DNA of 64,000 nt from Neodiprion pinetum (GCF_021155775.2 NC_060232.1:9369257-9433256); one strand, 5' to 3'. Shown: positions 35,783-50,108, numbered from the stretch's first letter. Made by a program: numbers and translations. Notes: a model not told the origin generated them from the sequence alone.

Positions 35783-37800
35783 CTGGAACAGAAAATCTTC
35801 GTCTTACTAACTAAGAATTGCAATACGGTAAACAGAAAGAATAATATCATATCGGTTCGATGTATTTTATCTCATCATTGAAATGTTAACCGAAATTTGG
35901 AATTGCCTTATAATTAAAACTCTTTGTGGCGGGTCTGACGTGATTCATAAGAAGAACATAAAAAGAAAAAACACTTGGATGAAGAGGGAAGATTTGGTAA
36001 TGACATTCGTGTTTGATTATAAGTTCAAAGTCTGATTTGTGATATAGCTGGTGTATGAAAAACGTTGTATGTTCTGCTTTTAAACTCGTCGTAAATCATG
36101 ACGTCATGCGTCACAACCTCGTGAAAAGCACACTCTACACTGGTAATAAAATAACAATCCCGGCTATTTATACATAGTATATAATTCGCAAGATTATTTG
36201 ACTGGAAATTTAATAATCGAGAGGTTATAAAAGTCGGAACGTATCACTTTCGAGTGATATAATACATATATACATATATATATATATACATATAGGGACG
36301 TCTAACGGGTTTTCTGATTATTATTTAATTAAAATACATGAAAAACATTTTCTCACTCAGATTTCAATATTTTATTCAATATTTACACATTTCCCATTAC
36401 ATTGGGTCCCTATTAAATATCAACTAAAGAGTTCCAGGAGTATATTATTTAAGACACAAACTGATCCGCTGGCAGCTGTAAACACGAAAAAAAATTTTAC
36501 TAACAATCATCCATCATAAATTCGATCAAAAACGAAAAAAAGATTAAAAATCAGATGTGCCCGATTGAGTAAGAGATCATTATTCATCCATTCATTAAAT
36601 AATATAATACGCACTCTACGTGTGTTGTACTATAAGTAAAGCCGAAGATTTAGCCGAATGGATTAGTCGAGAGTTGAAGTGGTGATAAATTTTTTTAGAG
36701 CGTCAGGCCTGCGGACCTGCGCAACGAGATAACAAATCACTCTTAATTGATGTCACGTGCCCGCGGTGATAGCAACGTGCAGTAACGACTTGTAACCGGA
36801 AACGAAGACTTCCGTTCATTGGTAGAATTTTCGTTAAACTCGAGATACGATAGTACGATTCTAATTCTCTTCTTCGATGTATCGCCTAAAATTTTATTTT
36901 GCACGATCAGAGTTTACGGGTTAAAATTGCGTTGATTTTTTCCTTTTCCTTGCCTTTCAAACTTACGTACGTCATAAATTGTCTGGTCGATGATTCGACG
37001 ACGATGTTACGGAATCAAAAGAGACAGCTGTAAATTGGGGTCGAGCTATTGAAACCTAGGATTATAATGTCTCGTGCAGATTCATTTAGTCCTTTATACT
37101 ACTGAACTTCAACCTCAACCAGCGATGCTACACGATACGTATAATCGAGTTTGTCGACCACGTGAATATGAAATTATGTTTTTGCATATTACAGCATATA
37201 ATGGTATTGTAAGCTTTCGTAGACGTTGGCGGGTCGGTAAACTTTGTCGATAATGGAGTGATACTTGCGCTATACGTAATATTAAATACATCGACGACTC
37301 AGAAACGTTTCAATTCTGCACCACGTGTGGACGTGTGTGTATTATGCGATATAGCCACTTGTTAATAGATTTATTCGTGTCAATTGTCCAGACAGCCGTG
37401 CACGCAGAACTCGAGTCACAGAGTGTAGGTTCAATTCCATTCATCGTTCGATGTTCAACCGTATAGGTACACACATGCATGCATACCATGCATGTATACT
37501 GCATAGATTTTACGACACCGGCGTATAGGTATAATACGTGTACCTATAACGCGCATGCTTGATCACTGCGATGTGTACATTTGAATTTGAAATACCGACG
37601 TGTAAGTTAAACGGCGTATGCACGTAAAACTTATTCGATCTTTTAATAGTTTATAAATTTAACGGTCATTCGTGAAGATGAGAAAACCTTTGAATATTAT
37701 CTTTTATACAAATATAACGTATATACTATATGTATATGTTGTGTATCTAAGGTGTCAAACTGTGAATCAATTATTCACATTTTTCGCCAATACGTATATA
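35783..37800. other. Intergenic or 5' intron of copy D
   Basis: No gene recognised. A TA-rich microsatellite lies at about 36264-36294. If transporter D has an upstream coding exon, this stretch is its first intron. No obvious candidate exon was found. Confidence 0.45.
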
Positions 37801-38369
37801 TTAGGGTAGTTCTTATGTCAAATAGACCTTAAATAATTCAAAAACAACCGCCTAATTTTTTCAGATTCTTTATTTCAACTCTAACTCCTTCCGCCAACAG
37901 GGTGGGTTTATCTACATGCTCAGTATACATTTTATCGTAGGAGTAATAATGTTCAAAAAAATTCGGAACCGCAAAGTTTTAGTGGGCATTAGTGCTACTG
38001 TCTGAGAAAAAATTCACACCATCGTACGAGGGAATCTGGACGAATTGCACTTCGTCTAAGCAAAAATAAAAGTCAGATTTCGAGGGTGTGCAATTCGTCG
38101 GAACTGCCTGGTAAGATGATGTGAATTTTTTCTCAGACAGTAGCACTAATGCCGACTAAGATCTCGTAGTTGAGGATTTTTTTTTAACACAATTATTCTT
38201 ACAATAAAATACAATACCGAGATCGTGTCCGAAATACGTGTATTTTAAATGCGGAAACCCACCCTGTTGGTAAAAATCTGTAAAAATGAGGCAATTGTTT
38301 TTTAATTATTTGAAGTTGATTTGGGGGGAGAGGGGGATTCGTCGACACCCTAAACAAGGACCACCCTAG
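37801..38369. mobile_element. Palindromic MITE with TA target site
   Basis: The ends read TTAGGGTAGTTC at the left and, on the other strand from the right, CTAGGGTGGTCC. TA flanks both sides (37799-37800 and 38370-38371), as for Tc1/mariner-type insertions. The two halves are inverted copies over most of the 570 bases. The best arm is 39 bases with one mismatch, starting ggcattagtgctactgtctg on the left and repeated in reverse near 38118-38156. There is no coding capacity. Superfamily assignment rests only on the TA site and the terminal sequence. Confidence 0.8.
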
Positions 38370-40731
38370 TATATGTTTCTCTTTGATATTTCAATAAAGT
38401 TTGCGTTTCGTGCCAGCGAATCATTACAGAATTAAAAACTTGAATAAGCCCAAAAGACTTGGTTCAAAATTTTTGCTGTCAAAACAACGGTATCTGGAAA
38501 TTCGATGAATTTGCAGATTTCAGGGCAGAAAACGGATTACAATACGTTCACGAATGAATTTGTCCACATTGAAGTAGGTGTAAAATGAAACAAAAAAGAA
38601 GGATCGATTCAAAATTCAGGATGTCGGTTTATCTTTCATTTCTCCATACACGGTATGGTTAAATGTAATAATACGAATTACCTATGATGCATACATATAT
38701 ATTTAAAACGATTAAATAGAACAAAAATTCCCCCGAACCGAGTTAAGATTGGAAGAGAGAGAAGGAAAACAATTGAGTGAAATAAAATCCCTCGACTCGC
38801 GCCTAGAATTAAGTGGAGATAAAGAGAGGAGTTATTTTTAAAATTGGTCTCTCAAAAATACCTGAAATTTCACCTCACAAATACACACGTCAGGTATTTC
38901 ACCAATTCGACGTTCGCGCTTGACGGCGTTTAGACGTCGACTGACGCTTGCATCTGGCGCGGATCGGAGCTTGTCGGCATGCGTGTAAGCTCATGCGCCA
39001 AGAGAGCTCGCAACTTTTATTATATACCTATATATGTGTTAAATATCAGCCCTGAATCGAAAAATATTTCTATGCGGTGGCGTCGCCGCATTTATCGTAC
39101 CTACCGCACTTTTCCTGACGGACGTTGCGCCGCGTCCACGTCGTACATTTTTATCATTTTTATTGTTGTTGGAAAATTATCTAGCACTTTTGCGATAGCG
39201 ATTCGTACGAAATATATAATGGGTTTTAAGTATTTTAAATAGTCGAATTTCAAGCTTGAAACGCGCTTTCGTTATATTTATAAGTCAGCTTTTGGAACTG
39301 ATCGAAAATTAATGCATAAAGGCTAACGGATTTTTTACCATTTCATTGTTGTAATTCAAATTTCAGCCTACTTCCAGTGTCGGTCTGAACGAAAACGAGG
39401 CTTTGAAACAAATTGCATACAACAAAATAATTATTTATTGAATTACGATATTTGTTACCGTCAAGGATCACTTCGTACCTTGTGATTCGTACGATCCCTG
39501 GGTGATCGAGTAGCGAAGAAAAAGTAAGTAAGATTCACAAGTGCGAAGAATAAGATTGGTACTTTTCGTAAACGCGAAACGGCGAAGACGTCCCATAATA
39601 CTCAAAAGAAAATATTCATTAGTAAAGCGCGATTATTGTTGAAATTGTTGAACGTGTTACTGCTGGATTGGTTAATTTAATTGTTTGTTTCGAACAACGT
39701 TCGCTTGTTCTATGTATAATTTGAATATCGTTATTAGCATAATAGATATATTTCTATTATCGCCGGCACCCAACAGTTTTCGTTTGACTCTTGACTATCC
39801 CTACATTATTTATTCAGTAGTTTTACCATTAAATTGCAATTCATTTAAATTATTCTACAAATTATTGTCGTCTAACGTATTAAACTCAACGAGTTCTTGT
39901 CCCCACTTATGCATCGAATTTTATAAATTATTGTCAAGCGGAAAAACAAATTATTCTACGAATATACGAAAGTGGAATAATTAAATCTCGTGGGAAACGA
40001 TGTTACATACCTCACGTATAATTTAACTATAAGCGGATTCTCTAGTTTATCCCTCTTATCCCTCTTGTTCGCAATTCGAGACTGGATGCAGCCACTGCAG
40101 ATATTTAGATGGGCTAAAAATACATTTTAGTTAATGGGATCTAGTCGTTTTGCACCTTGCCGGTTCGGACCGAACGGAGTTAATGTTCGCGGCCCCGACA
40201 AGGCAGTCCAGTCGGGTATTCAAATTCCTTGCTATCCCTTTCCCGGCTGCGTAACGAAACGTGCAGCCTATCGGCGTGTGGAATTTTTGCAAACAAGAGA
40301 TAAAAAGAAAATAAAAATACAGTAAAGAACATTATCACTTTTCAAAGCGGTTGGAAGTTGTGACCGTATTTAGAACGAGACTGACTTGAAACCTTTGTAC
40401 GAGAGTTGATTAATTTTGTTGAAAAATGGCAATATGTTTATTTATAAAAATATAGTAATTGATAAACAAGCTAAATAGAATCAATCTTTCAAATTATTAT
40501 TATATTAATTGAAATTTGTTTTCAACCTGCAGACTCTATCAGAGATTTAGTTTTTCATTTTTGTTCTTATACATTACACATGTACGTCGATGTTTGTATA
40601 GAAAAAGAGCAGAGTTTAGCATCTCGATACTTTTTTCTTATAGAAATTATCATGAAGGGGAATTTCCTGAAGAATGGTTTATTACTTAATTCTGCAGCGA
40701 TAACGTTATAAGTTATACGTGTTACTGATGA

Positions 40732-40735
<4 letters not shown>
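38370..40735. other. Intergenic, no gene recognised
   Basis: A somewhat more GC-rich patch at 38890-39150 and another at 40130-40280 carry short open frames (38979-39242, 40134-40325). They have no motif, no convincing splice context and no homologue that I recognise. Confidence 0.4.

Positions 40736-40772
<37 letters not shown>
40736..40772. repeat. (AC)n microsatellite
   Basis: An uninterrupted AC dinucleotide run of about 18 units. Confidence 0.95.
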
Positions 40773-40776
<4 letters not shown>

Positions 40777-43243
40777 ATTATCTTATCGGACTGATTTATT
40801 AATCAGGAACGCGATGTGTTTTCATCCCCAAGTATCAGCGATGTTATTAGAAAATTTATATGGTGTACAGAAATAGCTGCAGGGCAAACATTTATAGAAG
40901 ACGGGAAAAGTCCAGTCGACTCGCAAATAATGAGCCAATTGTCTACATGAAGTTAGATTGCATATATTTTTGCAGTCGTTTCTGGGGATTGGATTTTCTG
41001 AAAATGCGTTATCATTCAGCTTTTTTCCGCCACCATTCAATTGTTGATTGACAATTTTTGCGATTATATTGATATCTGCCAGTAGAAACGTTATAATAAT
41101 ATACTATAAACCAGAGGTGTAACGTAATTTTAACTTTGGAGATATTTCAAATCGCGATTGTAACTTTTGCTGTACCTATAGACAGTCGCAAAGTACGATA
41201 AAAAAAAGAAATAAATAAATAAAATAACTGCATCTGTTATGAAAAGTATTTTCAAGTACAATTATCATTCACACGAACTTGAGTGATGATTTATTACGGC
41301 TCTGAGAAATTTTACGATGGAAAATCAAATATTGTATCATTTAGTGGTACGCGTATGATTAAAATGAAAGTCCATGCGATAAAGAGTTTCTTCTTTTTTT
41401 TTAAGATGAATGTAGATGTCAGATATTACGTTCGCAATTGCTAGGAAAATAATATTCTAGATAGTTATAAGATCTAAGATAATTTCTAAGATAAGAAAAA
41501 AAGTTAGTAAAAATTTAGCGACTCCAAATGAGAACGAGTGAATTTTGCCTTGACTATTGTGTAACGAAATCCTCATAACTCGAATCATCGTGACAACGTA
41601 GTTTCAGTAAACCAAGCTATACTTTCTACGTTTTGACGAAAATTTGGCAACTGTTTTATGTTTTATTTTTTAAGTTTTATTTTCTTAAACTTTGGTTTTT
41701 CCTTGCTTTGAACTCTTATGCAATGTAAAAGATTATGCTAAATAGGGGAAAAAAAATAATAGTCATGTGAAATAACATGCGTGGCGTTGGAATTCCAGTG
41801 ATGGTTACGCTTCACCACTGTATCTCAACGTCGTGGTCGCAGTCGCGTTGATTAGATACATCGTCAGAAATTTCACGGTGTCAACAAAAGTCAACAGCGA
41901 TTAGTCTAAAATTAAACATCATCGGTGTAAGTCGTTCGATTGTTGACACCAAGTGGTCTTAAAATCAACACCGAAATGATGTTGGACTTCTATAGAATAT
42001 TTTCGGTGTTACATTTAACACCGCATTTCTAACAGTGTAAATTTCAAATTAACGTTCTATCTGTACTTTTAATGTGCTAATTTTTGTCTAGTGGTGTGGA
42101 CGACTTCCATAAGTTATACGCGTTGAATCGCTTCAATATAGTTAAAAACCCGAATCCTATGGGTAGTGAAAAGTAAAATTATCGAAAATCAATTTCAGGA
42201 TTACTTGAGAAACGATATGATTGCCGCAGAGCTTGCATCGGTAAAAACAAGTTTTTGAGGATTTTTATTTCGATAAACAGAGAAAAGACACAGCGACTCT
42301 TGATTACAGCGACACAAAATATTCCCGGAAATTCATATCGAGATTTTACAATTATTCGTCACCAGGAATTAATCACAGTGACATTCATGCCGAGACAAAA
42401 TGTAATAAATTTATTTTTCACAGTTTCGTTTTCGTGGACTGTTTTTACGAACAGAAACTCTGATGCGATTCGTTCAAAAGGGTTATTTCTAGAAGATGAG
42501 ACAATGATTATCTGAATTTTTGTATTGCTTGACCAGCGAGTTGATATAAATGTTTGAACATAAAAAAAAAAGAAGAAGAAGAAGAAAAACAATCGTCAAA
42601 ATCTTTGAATCTAAGAAATCGAAGTTTAAAAACCGAGTAATAAAAATGCGATCGAATCTGTGTGTGTAATTTTCTGAATACCGCGATCGCGGATTGGCTG
42701 CAGGTCTCGATTGTCGCGATCTTACTTCGAATAACCTTTCCTTCCGACCTTTTCCTCGCATTTCGAGGCCGTATTTCGCGCGTTCGACGTATGATCGAGA
42801 AGTTGTCGATCATACTTTAAAGCAGGGGAGATGGACGAGAGCGTCGCGTCGCGTCGGCGAGGCTCGTTTTAGTGCATTAAAATTCTTCGGCGGGCCCTGA
42901 CGTCCCTGACACGACCCTTTTAGCTACTTGGCTACATGGGACCTGCATAATCAAGTCTATTTATAGCGAAGTCGTCCCGCTAGTTTCAGCGGTGCGAAAA
43001 AATGCGACTGGTTTTCTCGGACCAAAAAATACTCTGACTCCTGCAACCGAGAGATCGGCGGCTCTCTCTTACACTCCCGGAATTGTTAACTCAACATCAA
43101 CCAGAAGGACTGCCTCCTGCACCGGCATCTCTGCAGTCTAGACGCTCATCGCCACGGCTTTAACCACCTTGAGCAATCTGCTAAATTGCCACAATTTTCC
43201 ATAATATCTTTCAAGGAAAGGAAACCGATCGACGATCAAGGAC

Positions 43244-43245
<2 letters not shown>
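40773..43245. other. Intergenic with scattered inverted CGGTGTT motifs
   Basis: No gene recognised. Between about 41870 and 42040 the sequence CGGTGTT or its complement AACACCG recurs at least six times on both strands, suggesting an old MITE or SINE fragment whose ends I cannot set. An (AAG)n tract lies at about 42571-42587. The patch at 42690-42900 is GC-richer and could be a promoter region. Confidence 0.4.
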
Positions 43246-43275
<30 letters not shown>

Positions 43276-43284
43276 CTTCTTCTT
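43246..43284. repeat. (CTT)n microsatellite
   Basis: A perfect CTT trinucleotide run of 13 units. Confidence 0.95.
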
Positions 43285-46103
43285 TGGAGGAATTCAATGA
43301 ATGATCAAGGTTTTACGTTTATGGTATAGGTATGTCTTCAAATTTTTGACCTGCACCCTGCCTTCGGAACTACATTTTTCCTTCTGTTTCAATGATATTT
43401 CTATACTATCACAATTCAGAAGCGTACTCGTGATTGATAAAAGTGATTGATTTGATATTACTCGTCCCTCAAATTATTCAATTTCGTTCGTATACTTTAA
43501 AAATTTGTTGGTTGCCGTACGCGATTGTTTTTTTGTTACCCTTACACACTTCAAATTTTGCTGTCGAAGTATTTCAGAAGTCTTGGAATCGAGACTGCAG
43601 ATGAAGTCTTTGAAACGTTTGAAAAAATTATCAGTATATTTCTTACCGTTTCTGTAATAGGCTATGAACTGTTTTTTTTTTTTTTGAAAATGAAACTGAG
43701 TTTTCTCTCTATTGTAAAACATAATTTTATATGTTCTCCCAGTTCAAATTCTGCAAATTCATCATTTACGACGTAGAATTTCGTAATTCTTTAACGATTA
43801 TAAAAACATCGAATGCTTTCTGGTTGCGATCGCTGAAAGACGGATGCGTCCCTTAAGGCAGGCTTTTCATATACAAAAATCTAGTGAAATTAACTGACGT
43901 GCAAACATCCAAGAAGTAAAATTCACTGCTTATTTAGTTTATCGTTAGTCGCACCCTTCGCAATAATTCTTGGATAATATGAAATTCTAAATATCACGCT
44001 GAACACATGGGGTTCAACTCTTGATACATTCTAATAATTAGTTGCAAATCCAATGTCTTTGGATGTTCATCTTCGATATGACGTCACTTTTTGTGACGTA
44101 GGGTGCGAAAACCCGAATAGACACAGGTGTACCTACTTTGAACATTGTTTCTTGAATAAAAAAAGGATTAAAATCCCGTTTGTAAATTGCATAAACAAAG
44201 ATAAAAGTAACAAATGAATGCACATTGAACGAGTATGGATGCGTGACTGATAAGGTAGAAATTGTTCGCGCAAAGTTCATGGTATGCATATATAATATAT
44301 GAGCACCGATGAAGATCACCAAGATTCTATAATAGAATATATGAGCACCACTGGGAACGGGTGAAAAGTACGGAACGCCATCTTTGGTGATGATTCAAAA
44401 ATAAGTTAAAGACAGTGTATGTTTATAACCAAATTCAGCCCCGTCGTTCATTTGACAATTAATGATAATAAGAATAAATTCGTTAAGGGTGTGAACATTG
44501 GAGGGGTATAAAGTGGGGAAAAAACATCGGAAGAAAATTTTGCACCCATGATGGAAGAATGAAATCGATATTTGACAAAGTTTGCGGAAGGCGTGTCTTT
44601 TCGCTTGTGAAGTCACGTGCCGCACAGCCCTCTGAATGCCACTCGGTTCAATTTCCCAAGTTAAAAGGAAGAGTTCACGATCAATACGGTGCGAATATTA
44701 CAGCTTTTATACGTACATTGACGCCGTCCATCTTGACGCGGGGTAATTTTTCTTCCGCGAACAAATTTAACTACGTTAAATCAAATTTCACAATGATTAT
44801 TACGGCCGGCATGTATGCGGGATAAAAAATGTGAAAACGCGACGTCGAGCCGGCGAATCGGAAACTTCTCGACTCTTGCGCTTCGACAACCCGCTCAGAG
44901 GTGTCGCTGAACGCAACCCTCGATTTTGTGACCATTCAACCCTTCCAGCAGCGGCTCTCAACTCGCTGCGCCGTTTTCTGTAATGCTTAATGCGCGTGAG
45001 ACTTACGCGAAAACGTTTGAACGCGTGAAAGAATCATCCGCAATATACAACCTGCCCCGATTTTTGATCACGTGTCGATACTTGATCCGTCGATTGATTG
45101 CATGAATGTAAGTGCGCACTCCGATATGTTGGAAAATCGTATGCATCAGCTATTTATACAGTGTTGAAGAAATCAGCCACTTCACAGACGATTAGAAGAT
45201 TCTAGAGATCAAATTTGATACGACGCGTTGGAAGATTATCCACGCTGATAAACAGTGCCGAATCAGTACTGGGATTTCATCAAGTATAAAAGACCGGGTC
45301 CACTGACCCTGTACTAAATTCACGTGGGAGTGACTTTCCGTCCATTCACGTGTCACGTTCCTTGCGCCATACGTTGGGTGAATGAACTCAATGAACCTAT
45401 CGTTCATACCTTACGCTACGGATATTTTATTTCTAAGAGATTGGCATCTCGCCAGAGGTGTCTTGGAAATCGAGTCGAAGGTCAGCCGTGATGTCGCACG
45501 AAATTTCTTGCAAATTGCATACATCTATACAGTAGAACCTTGATTTTATAGTCGAGTTTCAGACACGATCTTTCTCCGTTTGTGCAATTATCACAACCGC
45601 ATAAAATTTCATCGCAGGGACTCGATCAACTGGTTTTTGTCAAAATATTCGGCGATGTTACGTTGAAAAATTTTCACACAATAAATAATGAACAACTTGT
45701 TTACCGACCACTGAATATGTAATTTTGTATCCTCGAACTGAACGAGGTACATCAAACTGTAATTGATAGTCGAATATCCACGATACCAGATAACAATTTA
45801 TACTGTCACGTGTACATACCATCTATCTTAGAATTAGTAGAAAACTGGTGGTGGTTGTTTTATACGCATTTTGCTTATACAAAGTAGCTGTTACATGTTA
45901 TAGCCTTCGTTCGATAATACATCCATGTCACTGCGATAGGAGCTATAAGCTTACAAAGAGGTCGTGGCTAAAGCTATAAAAGTTGAGCAATCGATACATC
46001 GTATGTTAGTATATTTTTGTTAGAAAATTTGTCTAAGAAATGTTCTAAAAGTTTACTTATACAAATATTCACTACAGAATACACGTGTAAAATGCCTGCA
46101 GGA
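43285..46103. other. Intergenic, no gene recognised
   Basis: Only short frames without motifs. A 14-base stretch, aatatatgagcacc, occurs twice about 40 bases apart near 44293 and 44335. A GC-richer block lies at 44840-45010. Nothing here supports a gene. Confidence 0.4.
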
Positions 46104-46215
46104 CCCTCACGGAAAAAAACCCCACTTGGGTGTAAATTCGTACCCCTAACTTTTTTCTTATGGGAAATTAGCATTATCTATGAGTTGAGGGTTTTGGGGT
46201 TTTTTTCCGTGAGGG
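46104..46215. mobile_element. Short MITE with 21-bp perfect terminal inverted repeats
   Basis: The segments 46104-46124 and 46195-46215 are exact inverted copies, beginning CCCTCACGGAAAAAAACC. Only about 70 bases lie between them. There is no coding capacity and no clear target-site duplication. The whole unit could fold into a single hairpin. Confidence 0.75.
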
Positions 46216-47744
46216 GAGTTCAATGATCATGCGAGATTTTCAGGCTGTAAGTGAAACGAGACACAAAAAGAGTTTTCAAGTTTTATTATCCTATAAAACT
46301 ACATCATTATCAAAGATCGATATTTTTCCAGTGCGCAACCATGCCCTTGACGAAATAATATCTTGAATGTATCAATCAGAAAAATCGTACACTGACAAAA
46401 ACAGTGGTTATCAGTCTGGATTCGCGATGCTAAAATTAGAAGTTTATATAATAAATACAGTCCACTGATAGTATCGTTCTTATATCATTCGCTGTTCACA
46501 TACTTGCTATGCTGAAGTTTCTCACACAAATACAACTCTAAACAGTCTAAACATTATGGCCTGTCCGGCTGAAACACAGAGATGTACGTCTACCAATGTT
46601 TTGTGTGCGAAACGCGTATCACGCGCCTGATATCAGTTTCAGGCGCATGCACGGATGGACATCCGGTTGCCGTCCCATTGGCGCGAGACCCAATTATATT
46701 CTACTACTCACAATGAGCTACGGCAGCAGGCGAAATTCTGTTTCGTCATAGAGCTATTTGCGTAACTCGGAGCATGAGCATGGTACAGATTTTAGAGTAA
46801 CGAGAAAAAAGAATAATATTAAAACGTGTGGAAAATGCGACGTTCAAACTCGCAAATCTTTATCAAACTTTTTATCTCACATTCACAATGCAACTGCAAA
46901 CATCGAATATTGAAAGAAAACCTTCACATATATGGCAGGCACGAAATGCAAACCGTTTAACAGCCGCGCGTGTCAAATTGCTCACTCATCGTAGTTATAT
47001 CTGAGCTTTAAATGAATGAAGTTGAAATATTCCCGTTCACCACGGTCTCGAAATTGTTAAAAATAATTTTCCACGTATGTAATCATTGCTTTGCTCCAAT
47101 TCGTCAGTTCAGTCTCTGTGAGATAAATTCAAGTATCGATGTACCATTGCACAAATATAATTAATAAATATTTTTAGGTATCATAATTAGTAAAATGTAT
47201 CAGATTCTCACGCGGTTCACTGGAAACCGCCATTCATAACTTATCTATTTCTGGTTTAAATATTCATACAACCTGCAGTGTACATTAATTGCGAACGATT
47301 ATTTCGGCTGATTGTGAGTGACACTATTAATATACACATTGGGTTGGCGCTTTGGTAGCAGGTTCACAATTACTTACTTACTAGTGCTTATTGGCGGATA
47401 TCTTTTACGGATAAATCGCGACAACCGGCACGGAAACTGTGTTAGACACTACTCATGGATCCCCCCACATCGACACGTTGGTCCCACGAGAGCCAAGTGA
47501 GCCGGCCCACCGACCATCACGAACTTCTTACGACTATTTGCGATAGGGCTGAGCCGTCGGTGGTTCCATAATCTAGACAACACGTGGCGGATGTTACGCA
47601 GGCACGCATGCATATGTATATGAAACTGTTAACACACGTGCGGACGTTATTTATATACGGTATCTCAGGCAAGTATTTTAGAGTTGCACCAAGTTTTTTT
47701 CTCTGACGTACATGTGTACAGTAATCATAAAATAAATGCAGATA
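46216..47744. other. Intergenic, no gene recognised
   Basis: AT-rich sequence with no open frame, repeat or RNA structure that I can support. Confidence 0.4.
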
Positions 47745-48078
47745 TTAACCCTTGGCTGGCACTGTGGGGTACCAAACGCCCCACTCTCATTATTTTATAC
47801 TATACGTAATTATTTTTCCGATTTCTTTAGAGTTTTCAATTTCTTTCTTTCTTTTTTTTTGTTTTTTTTTTTTTGATACAATGTTTAACATTTTTGTTTC
47901 ACGCTTGATATGTTTATTTTTTGTTTTGTTTTGAAACAAAAAGAATTAGGAGACTCTCTGGTAATTTTTGGAAATTGAAATAATTAGCAGTTTACTCGCG
48001 ATATGCGTTTTAATGATTTTGGTATGAGACGTGATGCCAGCTGTGTTATGCTAGGAAAATCTGCCGGTTAAGGGTTAA
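47745..48078. mobile_element. Non-autonomous piggyBac-like element (MITE)
   Basis: TTAA is present at both edges (47745-47748 and 48075-48078), followed inward by CCCTTGGCTGGCA on the left and, on the opposite strand, CCCTTAACCGGCAGA on the right. TTAA target duplication with CCC-starting termini is the hallmark of piggyBac-type elements. The 334-base interior is T-rich and encodes nothing. It presumably depends on a transposase elsewhere in the genome. Confidence 0.78.
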
Positions 48079-48988
48079 TGTTTATCTTTGAACACGTGTT
48101 GAACCATCATAAAACTCTGCACGTGAACGGTTTCATTTTCAGAGTCACTGCGCTTTACGATGCAGTTAGTAGCCTGAAGATCAAGCTGCTTCGTTACGCT
48201 AAATCATCATTTTCAAGATCAAAGAGACGTGATAAGCCACCATGCAGGGATTTTTTACTGTTTTCCTGCACAAATTTTGTCAGGCTGTTGCTGTAATAAT
48301 GAAATTTTTTACGGCGTCGGTTATGTTAATTATCAAATCTATAAAAACGATCAAATTATTAGCTGTAGTACTTATCGAATCGAATCGTGTTGATGAAATA
48401 TTTGTTTGTTAAACATACATACAAACCGATTTAAATCGTTAGAAACCGGAAAATTCATTGAGTCAATTTTAATAGCAACTCAACAATGTTCAATATCGTG
48501 AACAAAAATCCAACTAAAATCGACAGAAAATCATAGTTGATTTGAATTATTTAATTTTTAGCTAAGGAACTGAATACCGAATAATTGGATCCAAACTTGT
48601 AATTCATCGCAAGTTTTTTACATAATATTTACGGTGAAAAATATTTTATAAAAATTAAAAACTAAAGTATCGCATAGTCGGATAAAATGAAACCAGGATG
48701 TCCGAGACAAGTTCATGGATTCTGAAGAGAATAAGATCAATTTATTAGCAGCTAGAATACAAAAAAAAATTGCAAACATAAGGTACATGATTTTTGATCT
48801 AGTTATAACTTATATATTTGATGATTCGTGATTTTTTAATTTTTCTAATTTATTACATGATTTCTTATGCATTCTTCTCGAATTCACACGATAAATCATG
48901 TGATAAATTTTTTATTTTAGTCATAACATCTCATGATTTATCACATGAAAATTATCGTCCGGGTAGGATTCATTCGCCTCGCGGCCTG
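48079..48988. other. Intergenic with ATGATTTATCACATG inverted motif
   Basis: No gene. Between about 48830 and 48950 the motif gataaatcatgtgataaa recurs in both orientations, a small local palindrome cluster of unknown origin. Confidence 0.4.
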
Positions 48989-49302
48989 CCCTGGTGAAAA
49001 TTTCTACTATTAACGAATTTTTACAGAAATTGGAACATTTCTTATTATTTAGTACAAAATTGTAATAAAAATACACAGTTTTTTTCGCAAAGAATTGTGA
49101 ATTTTCGTTGAAAATTGCAGTATCTTGTAGATTTTTTTACTGAAAAAATAGACATTTTCATGAAAATCTACTATAAGCTTTTAGGAGAAACTATGAAGTT
49201 TGTTCGAAAAAATGTTTTTTTTATTAATATCGCGAAATTTCCCAATTTCCCTAAAAATTCGTAGAAAATCGTAGAAAATCATAGATATCATTTTCACCAG
49301 GG
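48989..49302. mobile_element. MITE-like element with CCCTGGTGAAAAT ends
   Basis: CCCTGGTGAAAAT at the left is repeated in reverse (ATTTTCACCAGGG with one mismatch) at the right. The 314-base interior is AT-rich, includes gtagaaaatc repeats near 49260-49285, and has no open frame. The target site is unclear. Confidence 0.65.
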
Positions 49303-50108
49303 TGCTGCTTATATCTATCGGTTATCGGTTTGGCGGCTCGCACTGGTGCGGTTGGCACTGGTAATATCGATTCCTCCCGAAGATTTCCGAGGTCAGCCGA
49401 AGCCGCCAAAGTGACGTATGTCAGCAGCAAAAGTGGGCAGTCCGTGTTCCGCTCTCGTGTGTCACGTCAAAAAAGAAAAAATTGCACATCGTTTAGAAGG
49501 TTTAAGGAATAGTCATCAGTCGGGTCAACAGACGGCGACGATGCGTTCCATTTAATAGTTATGATTTAGGTTACGATACCGCGTTAATATTCCTGGATAA
49601 ATATTCCAAGGTTCGTATACCAACGCTGCTAAGTACTGTACTTTGAAAAATCACTGTTTCTCTCCCGTTTTTATTATCGATGCGTTACGCACGCATATAC
49701 TGCAGTATTGCCGAAACAAGCGTTACACTACGATCAATTTTTAAGTTCACGACCTCCGCCTCTGTTCATTTAATCAACTATCATCTATCTGATTCAATAA
49801 CCCTAAATTGCCCCCGACCTGTACACGTTACGTTACAACACCGCGAATAATGTATATCGTTTATATCCGTAATTAATCGTTCGTCGCATTCTGTTTGTGT
49901 TTATGTAAGTTGAAATTTGCGTCGATACTTCGTTGCACTTGAATTTAATCGTCGAGGCGATGACAACAATCGACGTTCGATAACGATAACATCTGTTACT
50001 AGCTTGCCGATTATGAATGAGATCTGATTTCGTCTGTCTAGGTAGGCGTTATTCGGCTTGCAGACGGGGCATTGAGAGAGGGAACGAGTGCGAGGAACAA
50101 GGAGAGAG
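49303..50108 (+). promoter_or_regulatory. Upstream region and 5' UTR of Dap160
   Basis: GC-richer than the flanks. It should contain the transcription start of the intersectin gene, whose ATG is at 50109. A 60-codon open frame at 49330-49512 has no motif and is not convincingly coding. I could not place a TATA box or initiator. Confidence 0.45.

Noticed and set aside
40134..40325. GC-richer open frame as an exon
   Set aside because: Local composition is suggestive, but there is no recognisable protein similarity and no partner exon.
49330..49512. Upstream coding exon of Dap160
   Set aside because: It starts MAARTGAVG but has no in-frame link to 50109, whose short first exon MAAAAALG joins EH1 in the correct phase.
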